Below are positions 15,186 to 23,140 of a stretch of DNA of 24,841 nucleotides, one piece after another. This DNA comes from RGIG8700 sp045535635 (GTDB lineage Bacteria > Bacillota > Clostridia > RGIG6154), in assembly GCA_045535635.1 (NCBI GenBank), contig JAZSLZ010000015.1:1-24841 (forward strand), read 5' to 3'. The notes beneath the pieces were generated by a model. It was not told the origin of the DNA and ran no database searches. It saw only the letters and a program-made list of their open reading frames with translations. A program made the position numbers and the translations under genes. Position 1 is the first letter of the stretch. Every line of letters starts with the position of its first letter.

Positions 15186-16220
15186 ATGAAAAAATTATTA
15201 TCAATCATCCTTGCAGCTATGATGCTCACAACACTTCTTACAGGTTGTGGCGGAACAGGTGCAGAATCAGGAAAAACAATTGCAGTAGTTGCAAAAGGCG
15301 AATCACATGCTTTCTGGCAGTCAGTAAAAGCTGGTGCAGAAGCAGCAGGTGAAAAATATGGTTACAAAATCACATTCAGAGGTCCTGCAAGTGAATCAGC
15401 TAAAGACCTTCCATCACAGATGGAAATGGTACAGACAGCTCTTTCAAACAACGCATCAGCGATTGTTTTAGCAACAATTGGCGAAGGCTTTGTTGATCTT
15501 TTAACACAGGCTAAAGATAGCGGTATTCCTGTAGTTCAGTTCGATAGCGGTATTTGGGCAAATGACGTTGCAGCTCTTGATGCAGCAGACAAAAATCCAT
15601 TAGTAGCACATGTTGCAACAAGCAACTATTTAGCAGCAGGTACAGTAGCAGATAACTTCTTTGCAGCTATTAAAGAAGACATTGCAGCAGCTGATCAGTA
15701 TATCATCGGTGTTATCCAGCACGACGAAACACAGACAGGTATTGACAGAGCAGCTGGTTTTATCGATAAATTTGAAGAACTTGCAAATGCAGATGCTTCA
15801 ACAAAAGGCAAATTCAAAATCGAAAAAGAAGTTAAGCCTGGTGATGCAGACAATGCATACAAAGCAGCTTTAGAAGCTCTTGCAGAAAAAGGCGCATCAG
15901 CTATCTTTATGACAAACGAAGGTGTTGTTAAACAGGTTTATGATGCAATCGGTGCTGCAGGTACAAAATATGATGCAATCAAATTTGCAGGTTACGATGC
16001 AGGTACAAAGCAGATTGAATGGATGAAGAAAACAACAGGTCCTAAGCTTGTTGGTGCAGTTGCTCAGGATTCATTCCAGATTGGTTATCAGGCAGTTGAA
16101 CAGGCAGTATTTGCTTTAGAAGGAAAAGAAATCACAGAAAAAGTTGACATTGCAGGTGCATGGTGGGATGCAGCAAATGTTGACGAAATGATCGAAAAGA
16201 ACTTAGTATATCAGGGATAA
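15186..16220 (+). CDS. Sugar-binding lipoprotein of the ABC transporter (RbsB-like)
   Basis: 344-aa extracellular solute-binding protein of the Peripla_BP_4 (pentose/hexose) family. The signal peptide ends in the lipobox LLTGC with C21 as the lipidated residue, followed by a Gly-rich linker. The mature part begins KTIAVVAKGESHAFW, typical of the first beta strand and sugar-contact loop. AAGGAGGAAT precedes ATG 15186. It lies 73 bases after the permease, with a TATAAT at 15160-15165 but only a poor -35, so independent transcription is uncertain. Abundant Ala, Lys and preferred codons suggest high expression, usual for binding proteins. Substrate is unknown. Confidence 0.92.
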   Translation: MKKLLSIILAAMMLTTLLTGCGGTGAESGKTIAVVAKGESHAFWQSVKAGAEAAGEKYGYKITFRGPASESAKDLPSQMEMVQTALSNNASAIVLATIGEGFVDLLTQAKDSGIPVVQFDSGIWANDVAALDAADKNPLVAHVATSNYLAAGTVADNFFAAIKEDIAAADQYIIGVIQHDETQTGIDRAAGFIDKFEELANADASTKGKFKIEKEVKPGDADNAYKAALEALAEKGASAIFMTNEGVVKQVYDAIGAAGTKYDAIKFAGYDAGTKQIEWMKKTTGPKLVGAVAQDSFQIGYQAVEQAVFALEGKEITEKVDIAGAWWDAANVDEMIEKNLVYQG

Positions 16221-16245
16221 TAACTGATTAGGCGTAGCGTTTTTA

Positions 16246-16277
16246 AAGGCACTCTCGAAAGAGAGTGCCTTCTTTTT
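16246..16277 (+). terminator. Terminator of the sugar ABC operon
   Basis: AAGGCACTCTC (16246-16256), GAAA tetraloop, GAGAGTGCCTT (16261-16271), then CTTTTT. A strong 11-bp stem with a GNRA loop, 26 bases after the binding-protein stop. Convergent with the EamA gene, whose end touches it. Confidence 0.92.
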
Positions 16278-17133
16278 ATAGTAGTGCCACAAATATTCCT
16301 GAAAGAATGATTGCTGTGCAGAAAAGCTTATAAAGAATGTGTTTTTCTTTAAAGAATATCCAGCCTGTTAAAACTGTTACCAAAACGGAGGACTGTTTTA
16401 TTATAGTCATAACAGTAACTTCGCTTAAAGGTGAGGCGTTGGCTTCAAATAAAAGCTTATCTCCGATGATAAGTGAAAGACCCATTATGATAATCCAGTA
16501 ATTTGATTTAAGGCGTGAAATATATACTTTCTCTTTTTTTATTAAAAGTATTATACCGTAAATTAAGGTCATAAATAGCATAAACCAGAACTGTAGCTGA
16601 GAAGAATTCATATACTGCATTAAAACCTTGTCCATAGTACCTGACACTGCATTTAAAAAACAGTTTAAAAGTGCAGCAGTAAGGGTTACAAGTGTCATAC
16701 CCTTTGTTTCCGTGTTTTTCTTTAAATTAACAAGCAATAAGCCGAGTGTTACCAAAGTTACACCGATGGCTTTTTTAAGTGTAAAAACCTCGCCAAGAAC
16801 AAAAACACCTAAAAATGTTGAAAAAACCATTCTTGATAAATCCATAATTCCATAAAGACTTACAGACATCTTCTTTAATGCGGCAAAAGCACAGAGCCAC
16901 GCAGAACAAACAACTGCTGCTTTTATAAAAATAAAGAAAATTAAATCAGCTTTCAGGCTAAATGCAGAAGAAGAAAAAGGTAATGTCATAATAAGACCTG
17001 TCAGTGTGTAGAAAAAAAGAATTTCGTTGGAGCTGCTTTTTTTAAGAGCAGCTTTTTTCATTCCTTCTCTTGAGCCTTTTAAAAGTGCATATATAAAAAT
17101 AAAAATAATCCATAAACTATCCGTATAAATCAC
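16276..17133 (-). CDS. EamA/DMT-family transporter
   Basis: About 285-aa membrane protein with around ten helices in two repeated halves of five, as in drug/metabolite transporters of the EamA type. Each half ends with a transport-like segment (FLGVFVLGEVFTLKKAIGV and ILTGWIFFKEKHILYKLF-like). The start is uncertain: the frame opens at TTG 17175 without a ribosome binding site, and GTG 17133 fits the family N terminus but has GAG directly against it. GAGGTG (17136-17131) has no normal start at proper spacing, so a rare start codon is possible. Substrate unknown. Divergent from the MFS gene. Confidence 0.8.
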   Translation of the reverse strand: MIYTDSLWIIFIFIYALLKGSREGMKKAALKKSSSNEILFFYTLTGLIMTLPFSSSAFSLKADLIFFIFIKAAVVCSAWLCAFAALKKMSVSLYGIMDLSRMVFSTFLGVFVLGEVFTLKKAIGVTLVTLGLLLVNLKKNTETKGMTLVTLTAALLNCFLNAVSGTMDKVLMQYMNSSQLQFWFMLFMTLIYGIILLIKKEKVYISRLKSNYWIIIMGLSLIIGDKLLFEANASPLSEVTVMTIIKQSSVLVTVLTGWIFFKEKHILYKLFCTAIILSGIFVALL

Positions 17134-17199
17134 CTCACGATTAGTTAGTATACTATTTTCAGCAAGGAAAAGCAATAGGGAATTTTATAATTGCAGAAC

Positions 17200-17228
17200 T
17201 TGATAAATTTATCATTGTATGATAGAAT
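17200..17228 (+). promoter_or_regulatory. Promoter for the MFS-HAD-MATE operon
   Basis: -35 TTGATA (17200-17205), 17-base spacer, -10 TAGAAT (17223-17228). The leader is only about a dozen bases. Confidence 0.7.
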
Positions 17229-17246
17229 ATAAAATTGGTGAATTAA

Positions 17247-18434
17247 ATGGATAATAAATATAAACTTACTAAATATGCCTGTTATTTAACAAGCTTTTCT
17301 ATGGCAATAGTGCTGACACTTTCGCCGTTGTTGTTTGTAACTTTTCAGGAAATATACTCAATTTCATATACATTACTTGGTTTACTGATAGTTGTGAATT
17401 TCTCAACTCAGCTTTTGGTTGATGTGATATTTACGGTTTTTTCAGACAAGTTTAACATACATAAAGTAGTAAAGCTAATGCCGCTTATTACTTTTTTTGG
17501 TATGGTTATTTATTCAGTGATGCCGATGCTGTTGCCTGAATATGCATACTTTTGGATTGTTGTGGGTACAATAATATTTTCAGTAGCCGCAGGGTTAAAT
17601 GAAGTGCTTACAAGTCCTGTTGTAGCTGCAATTCCAAGTGAAAATCCTGAAAAAGAAATGAGCATACTTCATTCTGCATACGCGTGGGGAGTTGTTATTG
17701 TTGTAGCGGTAAGCAGCCTTTATCTTAAAATTTTCGGCACTGAAAAATGGAATTTGCTTGGCTTAATATGGTCAGTTATCCCTTTTGTTGATTATATAAT
17801 TTTCAAAAAAGCATTGCTTCCTGAGATGGAAAATACAAAGAGTGATAAAATATCTTCAAAAGGTATGGGTGTTGGACTAGTACTTTTTGTGGTATGTATA
17901 TTTTTTGGCGGTGCTGCTGAATGTACAATGTCACAATGGTCTTCAAGCTTTATAGAAAAAACACTTAATATTCCGAAATTGCTTGGTGATATTTTAGGCG
18001 TAGCGTTGTTTTCTGTACTTTTGGGATTGGGAAGAACACTTTATGCAAAATTTGGGAAAAATATATTAAATGTTATGCTCTGGGGAATGGCAGGTTCTGC
18101 AATATGTTATGTGGCGGTAAGCATTTTTGATAGTGCGGTTTTAGCTCTTGTTGCGTGTATTATAACGGGCTTGGCTTCTTCAATGCTATGGCCGGGAACC
18201 ATTATATGTGTTGGGGAAAAATATCCGTCAGCAGGAGTGTGGATTTATGCTCTTATGGCTGCAGGAGGAGATATGGGTGCATCAGTTGCACCTCAACTTG
18301 TAGGTATAATAGCTGATAATTTCAGTATGAGAACAGGGATGTTTGTAGCAGCAATGTTTCCGTTACTCGGCGTAATAACAATACTTATTATAAAGAGATA
18401 CTTTAAATCATCAAAGGAGAAGAATAATGGGTAA
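17247..18434 (+). CDS. Major facilitator superfamily transporter
   Basis: 395-aa protein with about twelve membrane helices and the short cytoplasmic loop between helices 2 and 3 containing DKFNIHKV, in the place of the MFS A-motif. The 6+6 arrangement and the central charged loop (KKALLPEMENTKSDK) fit the superfamily. It resembles sugar or nucleoside-type MFS members but the substrate cannot be assigned. GGTGA lies before ATG 17247. The stop overlaps the start of the following HAD gene by 8 bases, indicating coupled translation. Confidence 0.87.
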   Translation: MDNKYKLTKYACYLTSFSMAIVLTLSPLLFVTFQEIYSISYTLLGLLIVVNFSTQLLVDVIFTVFSDKFNIHKVVKLMPLITFFGMVIYSVMPMLLPEYAYFWIVVGTIIFSVAAGLNEVLTSPVVAAIPSENPEKEMSILHSAYAWGVVIVVAVSSLYLKIFGTEKWNLLGLIWSVIPFVDYIIFKKALLPEMENTKSDKISSKGMGVGLVLFVVCIFFGGAAECTMSQWSSSFIEKTLNIPKLLGDILGVALFSVLLGLGRTLYAKFGKNILNVMLWGMAGSAICYVAVSIFDSAVLALVACIITGLASSMLWPGTIICVGEKYPSAGVWIYALMAAGGDMGASVAPQLVGIIADNFSMRTGMFVAAMFPLLGVITILIIKRYFKSSKEKNNG

Positions 18435-19242
18435 ATTTGACGGTGTTTTAATTTGCACTGACCTTGACGGCACACTCTTAAAAAAAGATAAATCAATTTC
18501 TGAAGAAAATATAAAAGCTATTGAATATTTTAAAAAGGAAGGCGGATTTTTCACTTTTGTTACAGGAAGATCTGCAAGTACCGTAGCAGATATGTACGAT
18601 AAGGTTCATCCTAATGCGCCTATAGGGTGCTTTAATGGTGGCGGAATTTATGATAAAGAGAAAGAAACATATATTTTCAGAATAAAAACAGACAGGGATG
18701 TTTTAAAGCTCGTTAAATGTGTAGATGAAAATGTTGATGAAGCAGGAATTTTAATGCACACATTTGAAAAAATATATTTTTCAAAAGAAAACGAAGTTAC
18801 AGACTGGTTTATGAAAATCACAGGAGCAGAACACATTGTGAAAAGCTATGAAGAAATTGAAGAAGATTTTTCAAAAGTAGTTTTCTGCTGCGAAAAAGAA
18901 GAAAGTATTCTAAAAATAAAAAAACTTCTTGATGAACATCCATTTAATGAAAAGTTTGATTTTGTCCGTTCTGAAAAGCATCTTTATGAAATATTGCCTA
19001 AAGGCTCAAATAAAGGCGTAGCAATAAAAGAACTTGCTAAAATACTTGAAACAGATAAAACAATTGCCATAGGCGATTTTTATAATGATATTCCTATGTT
19101 CAAAGAAGCAAAAATAGGCGTTGCGGTTTCAAATGCATGTAAAGAAGCAATAGAAAGTGCGGATTATGTAACCGTAAGTAATGAAGAAAATGCTATTGCT
19201 AAGGTGATTTCAGACATAGAAAAAGGGAAGATAAAGTTTTAA
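18427..19242 (+). CDS. HAD-family phosphatase, Cof type (IIB)
   Basis: 271-aa haloacid-dehalogenase-fold hydrolase that most likely dephosphorylates sugar phosphates or similar metabolites. Motif I TDLDGT at 11-16 gives the nucleophile D12 and acid D14; motif II is VTGRS; motif III lysine is in LPKGSNKG; motif IV is IGDFYNDIPMF. The C2-type cap lies between motifs II and III, typical of the Cof subgroup. GGAGA precedes the ATG, inside the end of the MFS gene. Pairing with a transporter suggests handling of an imported or exported compound, but this is inference. Confidence 0.92.
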   Translation: MGKFDGVLICTDLDGTLLKKDKSISEENIKAIEYFKKEGGFFTFVTGRSASTVADMYDKVHPNAPIGCFNGGGIYDKEKETYIFRIKTDRDVLKLVKCVDENVDEAGILMHTFEKIYFSKENEVTDWFMKITGAEHIVKSYEEIEEDFSKVVFCCEKEESILKIKKLLDEHPFNEKFDFVRSEKHLYEILPKGSNKGVAIKELAKILETDKTIAIGDFYNDIPMFKEAKIGVAVSNACKEAIESADYVTVSNEENAIAKVISDIEKGKIKF

Positions 19243-19264
19243 CAAAAGAGAAAGAGGAAAGTAA

Positions 19265-20638
19265 ATGTTTAAAAAATTATTTGCACCAACGGATATGACG
19301 AAAGGCTCGGTGTGGAAAGGAATTGTCCTTTTTACACTTCCTATGCTTGTGGGAAATATTGCTCAGCAGTTGTATAGTACGGTGGACAGTATTGTTGTAG
19401 GAAATTATGTTGGGGATAATGCTCTGGCGGCAGTTGGAAGTGCTTCGCCTATAGTGTTTTTGTTTTTAGTTCTCTTTATTGGTGTTTCAGCTGGAGCTAA
19501 CATAATGGTTTCACAGTATTTTGGAGCAGGGAAAAGAGAAAGTCTTTCTTATACTGTGGGTAATTGTATAACAATTACAGCAATATGTTGTGTGTTTTTG
19601 ATTGTTGTTGCCGTCCCTCTTATAAAGCCTGTTCTGCTAATGCTTAACACTCCTGATACAATTCTTGACTGGTGTGCCGATTATCTTATGATTTCCCTTA
19701 TCGGTATAGCAGGTATGGCTTATTATAATATTTTAAGCGGTGTTATAAGAGGTCTTGGGGATTCAGTGTCAGCTCTAATATATTTGTTGATTGCAACTGT
19801 TATCAATATCGTTCTTGATGTTTATTTTGTGGCAAAGCTGGGAATGGGAGTTGCAGGGGTAGCTCTTGCTACAGTAATAGCACAGTTTGTTTCATCGGTA
19901 CTTTGCCTTATAAAACTTGCCAAGATGAAAGAATTCTTTGATTTTGGATGGAAGTACTTAAAGCCTAAAAAAGCCTATGTTAACACAATAATAAGATTAG
20001 GTTTGCCATCAGGTCTTACTCAGGCAATCTTTTCTTCTGCGATGATATTGGTTCAATCACTTACAAATCAGTTTGGTGAACTTTTTATTGCGGCAAATGT
20101 AGTCATAATGCGAGTTGATGGTTTTGCTATGATGCCAAACTTCTCCTTTGGCACTGCACTCACAACATTTTCAGGACAAAATGTTGGTGCCGGTCTTTAT
20201 GACAGAGTAACAAAAGGTGCAAAGCAGGGAACCTTGATAGCTGTAGGATGTTCAACAGTTATTACTCTTGGAATATTATTGTTTGGAAAACCGCTTATGG
20301 GAGTCTTTACCGATACTCCTGAGCTTGTAAACAGAAGCTATGAGCTTATGAAAATTTTAGCCGTCGGCTATATAGCGGTAGCAGTAACACAGAGTCTTTC
20401 GGGAATTATGAGAGGCGCAGGGGATACAATGACTCCTATGTGGATTTCCCTCATAACAACGGTTGCAGTAAGAGTTCCCCTTGCTTATGGAATTTCTTAT
20501 TTAACAAAAACACCTGAAATGCCACTTGGGATGAGTGAATGTATTCAGATTTCCCTTCTTGCTTCCTGGCTTATTGGTGCATTACTTACTGCCATATTCT
20601 ATGTAAAAGGAAATTGGAGAACAAAGTCTATTAAATAA
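19265..20638 (+). CDS. MATE-family efflux transporter
   Basis: 457-aa multidrug and toxic compound extrusion protein with twelve predicted helices in two homologous halves. Family segments include the N-terminal LPMLVGNIAQQLYSTVDSIVVGNYVG and the second-half LPSGLTQAIFSSAMILVQSL. It probably uses a sodium or proton gradient to export cationic compounds. AAAGAGGAAAG precedes ATG 19265, 22 bases after the HAD gene, so it is the last gene of a three-gene operon closed by the terminator at 20634-20676. Confidence 0.93.
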   Translation: MFKKLFAPTDMTKGSVWKGIVLFTLPMLVGNIAQQLYSTVDSIVVGNYVGDNALAAVGSASPIVFLFLVLFIGVSAGANIMVSQYFGAGKRESLSYTVGNCITITAICCVFLIVVAVPLIKPVLLMLNTPDTILDWCADYLMISLIGIAGMAYYNILSGVIRGLGDSVSALIYLLIATVINIVLDVYFVAKLGMGVAGVALATVIAQFVSSVLCLIKLAKMKEFFDFGWKYLKPKKAYVNTIIRLGLPSGLTQAIFSSAMILVQSLTNQFGELFIAANVVIMRVDGFAMMPNFSFGTALTTFSGQNVGAGLYDRVTKGAKQGTLIAVGCSTVITLGILLFGKPLMGVFTDTPELVNRSYELMKILAVGYIAVAVTQSLSGIMRGAGDTMTPMWISLITTVAVRVPLAYGISYLTKTPEMPLGMSECIQISLLASWLIGALLTAIFYVKGNWRTKSIK

Positions 20639-20676
20639 TCTGCCATGATAATCTGCTACGGCAGATTATTTTTTTT
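20634..20676 (+). terminator. Terminator including the MATE stop codon
   Basis: AATAATCTGCC (20634-20644) pairs with GGCAGATTATT (20660-20670), an 11-bp stem followed by a T-run to 20676. The TAA stop (20636-20638) is inside the left arm. AATCTGC is repeated in the loop, so a shorter alternative fold exists. Confidence 0.9.
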
Positions 20677-20705
20677 GATTTGTAAAGAAAAGTGTGCAAA
20701 AAGTA

Positions 20706-20734
20706 TTGAAAAATTGAGAAAAATGTAATATAAT
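20706..20734 (+). promoter_or_regulatory. Promoter for the glmM-fusion operon
   Basis: -35 TTGAAA (20706-20711), 17-base spacer, perfect -10 TATAAT (20729-20734). Transcription would start near 20741, giving a leader of about 120 bases before the start codon at 20862, the longest in the window. Confidence 0.8.
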
Positions 20735-20756
20735 AGCTATATAGATGAACAAAAAT

Positions 20757-20771
20757 GCAACTATAAGTTGC
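20757..20771. promoter_or_regulatory. Palindrome in the glmM leader, candidate operator
   Basis: GCAACT, centre ATA, AGTTGC: a perfect 15-base palindrome about 16-30 bases downstream of the predicted transcription start. It is the right size and place for an autoregulatory site of an XRE-type dimer, and the gene it precedes encodes an XRE domain. As RNA it would be a weak 6-bp hairpin. The regulatory role is inference. Confidence 0.45.
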
Positions 20772-20861
20772 GAAAAGGTTCAAATAAAAGTTGGTAGATA
20801 TGGTTAAGTACATTTGCTATCATAAATATAATATATGTATATAAGGAAAGGTGAGTCGTTT

Positions 20862-22481
20862 ATGAAAATCGGTGAAAAAATTACACATCTTCGTGTTGCT
20901 GCAGGTATTTCTCAGGAACAGTTGGCAGAAAAAATAGAGGTGTCAAGACAATCAGTTTCAAAATGGGAAATGGATCAGGCACTTCCACAAATAGATAAAG
21001 TTCTTCAGCTTTGTGAACTTTTTGACATATCTACTGATGAACTGTTGTGTGATAATATAGAATTACAAAAAGAACCGGCGGAAAACACAGGTAATAAGTA
21101 TTTTGGAACAGACGGCTTCAGAGGAGAAGCTAATGTTGGACTTACTTCTATGCATGCTTATCAGGTTGGAAGATTTTTAGGTTGGTATTATTCTTCTGAG
21201 CTTTCAGGATGCACAAAAGCAAATCACCGTCCAAAAATCGTGATCGGTAAAGATACAAGACGATCAAGTTATATGCTTGAATATTCTATTGCTGCAGGAC
21301 TTACAGCATCAGGAGCAGATGCTTATATGCTTCATGTTACAACAACACCAAGTGTGTCTTATGTAACAAGACAAGAGGACTTTGATTGCGGTATTATGAT
21401 TACTGCATCACACAATCCTTTCTATGATAACGGAATTAAAGTTATAAATAGATATGGTGAAAAGCTTGACGATAAAACCACAGCTTTAATTGAAGCATAT
21501 ATTGACGGCAATTTAAAAACTCTTGGCGTTAGCGGTAATGATTTACCACTTGCAACAAAAGATAAAATTGGATGTATTATTGATTATTCATCAGGAAGAA
21601 ACAGATACCTTGGTTATCTTATTTCTATCGCTTCTCATTCATATAAAAATTTGAAAATAGGACTTGATTGTGCAAACGGTGCTTCATGGATGATTGCAAA
21701 ATCGGTGTTTGCGGCACTTGGTGCACAAACTATAGTAGTAGGTGCTGAACCTGACGGACTTAATGTTAACGAAAACTGCGGTTCAACACATATCGAGAAT
21801 TTATGTAAAATAGTTAAAGAGCAGCATCTTGATATTGGCTTTGCATTTGATGGTGATGCGGACAGATGTATTGCAGTTGACGGCAACGGCGAAGTGGTAG
21901 ATGGAGACAAAATGCTGTATATTTTAGGTAAAAGACTTAAATCAAGGGGAATGCTTAACCACGATACTGTTGTTGCTACAATTATGTCTAACAGCGGATT
22001 TTTTGGAAGTCTTGAAGAAGCAGGTATAAAATGCGAACAGACAAATGTAGGTGACAGATTTGTTTATGAGTGTATGCAGGAAAAAGGATATGATTTAGGC
22101 GGAGAACAGTCAGGTCATATTATAATTAAAAAATACGCAACAACAGGCGACGGAATTCTTACTGCAATTATGATAGCCGAAGAGGTTTGTGATTCAAAAT
22201 TGTCTCTTGCAGAACTTGCTGCACCTGTTAAGCTTTACCCTCAATATACTAAGAATGTAAGAGTTAAAGATAAACCTGCAGTATTTAAAGATGAGGCGGT
22301 TATGGAAAGTCTTGCTGAAGTTGAAAAGCTTATAAATGGTAAGGGCAGAGCATTGCTTCGTCAAAGTGGTACTGAACCTGTTATAAGAGTAATGATTGAA
22401 AGTGAATCTGAAGAAAAATGCGTTGAGTATGCAAATATAATTGCTGATGCAATATTAAAGGGAGGACACGGCGTTGAATAA
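20862..22481 (+). CDS. glmM: XRE helix-turn-helix domain fused to phosphoglucosamine mutase (GlmM)
   Basis: 539 aa in one frame. Residues 1-62 form an XRE/Cro-C1 DNA-binding domain with the helix-turn-helix around SQEQLAEKIEVSRQSVSKWE (17-36). A short polar linker (64-78) leads into a complete alpha-D-phosphohexomutase of GlmM type, which interconverts glucosamine 6-phosphate and glucosamine 1-phosphate. Motifs: KYFGTDGFRG at 79-88, catalytic S183 in TASHN, metal loop DGDADR 330-335, sugar-binding GEQSGH 414-419, phosphate-binding RQSGTEP 500-506. ATG 20862 is chosen because AAAGGTGAG (20847-20855) lies 6 bases upstream. No Met or ribosome binding site occurs at the domain junction, so a separate GlmM is not expected. 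Standalone GlmM is about 450 aa. Enzyme call is firm; a regulatory role for the fusion is inferred. Confidence 0.93.
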   Translation: MKIGEKITHLRVAAGISQEQLAEKIEVSRQSVSKWEMDQALPQIDKVLQLCELFDISTDELLCDNIELQKEPAENTGNKYFGTDGFRGEANVGLTSMHAYQVGRFLGWYYSSELSGCTKANHRPKIVIGKDTRRSSYMLEYSIAAGLTASGADAYMLHVTTTPSVSYVTRQEDFDCGIMITASHNPFYDNGIKVINRYGEKLDDKTTALIEAYIDGNLKTLGVSGNDLPLATKDKIGCIIDYSSGRNRYLGYLISIASHSYKNLKIGLDCANGASWMIAKSVFAALGAQTIVVGAEPDGLNVNENCGSTHIENLCKIVKEQHLDIGFAFDGDADRCIAVDGNGEVVDGDKMLYILGKRLKSRGMLNHDTVVATIMSNSGFFGSLEEAGIKCEQTNVGDRFVYECMQEKGYDLGGEQSGHIIIKKYATTGDGILTAIMIAEEVCDSKLSLAELAAPVKLYPQYTKNVRVKDKPAVFKDEAVMESLAEVEKLINGKGRALLRQSGTEPVIRVMIESESEEKCVEYANIIADAILKGGHGVE

Positions 22482-23139
22482 AAAAGTGGAAACAAAAGAG
22501 TTGTTTGAATGTAATACACCATACCTTACAAAACTTTTTGAAGCACATAAATATCCGTGGGAAATGCTTCCTGAAATAAAAGGTTATATAATTGAGCTTA
22601 TAGCAAAAGGACTTGACGGTTTTGAAGAAATTTCAGAGGGAGTATATGTAGGAAAAAATGTAAAAATATACCCAACTGCTACAATAGAAGGTCCTGCAAT
22701 TATAGGCGAAGGCACAGAAATAAGACCTGGAGCGTTTTTAAGAGGTAATGTAATAACAGGTGCTAATTGTGTAATCGGTAATTCATCGGAGCTTAAAAAC
22801 TGTGTGCTTCTTGACAAAGTTCAGGTTCCGCACTATAATTATGTAGGAGACTCAATCCTTGGTAACAAAGCACATATGGGAGCAGGTTCAATATGCTCTA
22901 ACTTAAAGACAGACGGAAAAGCAGTAGTTATCCACGGAGATGAAAATTACGAAACAGGTCTTCGTAAAATCGGCGGAATACTTGCAGATGGTGCAGATGT
23001 AGGTTGTGGATGTGTTTTAAATCCAGGAACTGTAATCGGCAAAAACACATCAGTTTATCCTCTTAATTCTTTAAGAGGAGTTTTCCCTGAAGGTTGTATT
23101 ATAAAATCTCAGAATAATATTGTAGAAAGAAGGAAATAA
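22474..23139 (+). CDS. GlmU acetyltransferase-like left-handed beta-helix protein
   Basis: 221-aa hexapeptide-repeat protein resembling only the C-terminal acetyltransferase half of GlmU; the uridyltransferase domain is absent. Repeats start near residue 57. Residues matching the GlmU active site are visible: H120 and Y123 in VPHYNYVGD, corresponding to the catalytic His and neighbouring Tyr, and GAGSICSNLK at 136-145 in place of GAGTITANYD. It could acetylate glucosamine 1-phosphate made by the upstream GlmM, leaving UDP transfer to another protein. The start is TTG 22474, served by GGGAGGA (22460-22466), and overlaps the glmM stop by 8 bases, so the two are translationally coupled. Similar proteins are often labelled UDP-N-acetylglucosamine pyrophosphorylase, which the missing domain does not support. 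Confidence 0.88.
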   Translation: MNKKVETKELFECNTPYLTKLFEAHKYPWEMLPEIKGYIIELIAKGLDGFEEISEGVYVGKNVKIYPTATIEGPAIIGEGTEIRPGAFLRGNVITGANCVIGNSSELKNCVLLDKVQVPHYNYVGDSILGNKAHMGAGSICSNLKTDGKAVVIHGDENYETGLRKIGGILADGADVGCGCVLNPGTVIGKNTSVYPLNSLRGVFPEGCIIKSQNNIVERRK

Positions 23140-23140
23140 A

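Noticed and set aside
20741..20861. A glmS ribozyme or known riboswitch in the glmM-fusion leader
   Set aside because: The leader is AT-rich with only one 6-bp stem; no conserved glmS core or other recognisable aptamer is visible.
20862..21095. The XRE domain as a separate upstream gene with a missed stop codon
   Set aside because: The frame is open through the linker into KYFGTDGFRG, the linker has no stop, Met or ribosome binding site, and both domains share one reading frame. A sequencing artefact cannot be excluded but nothing in the sequence suggests it.
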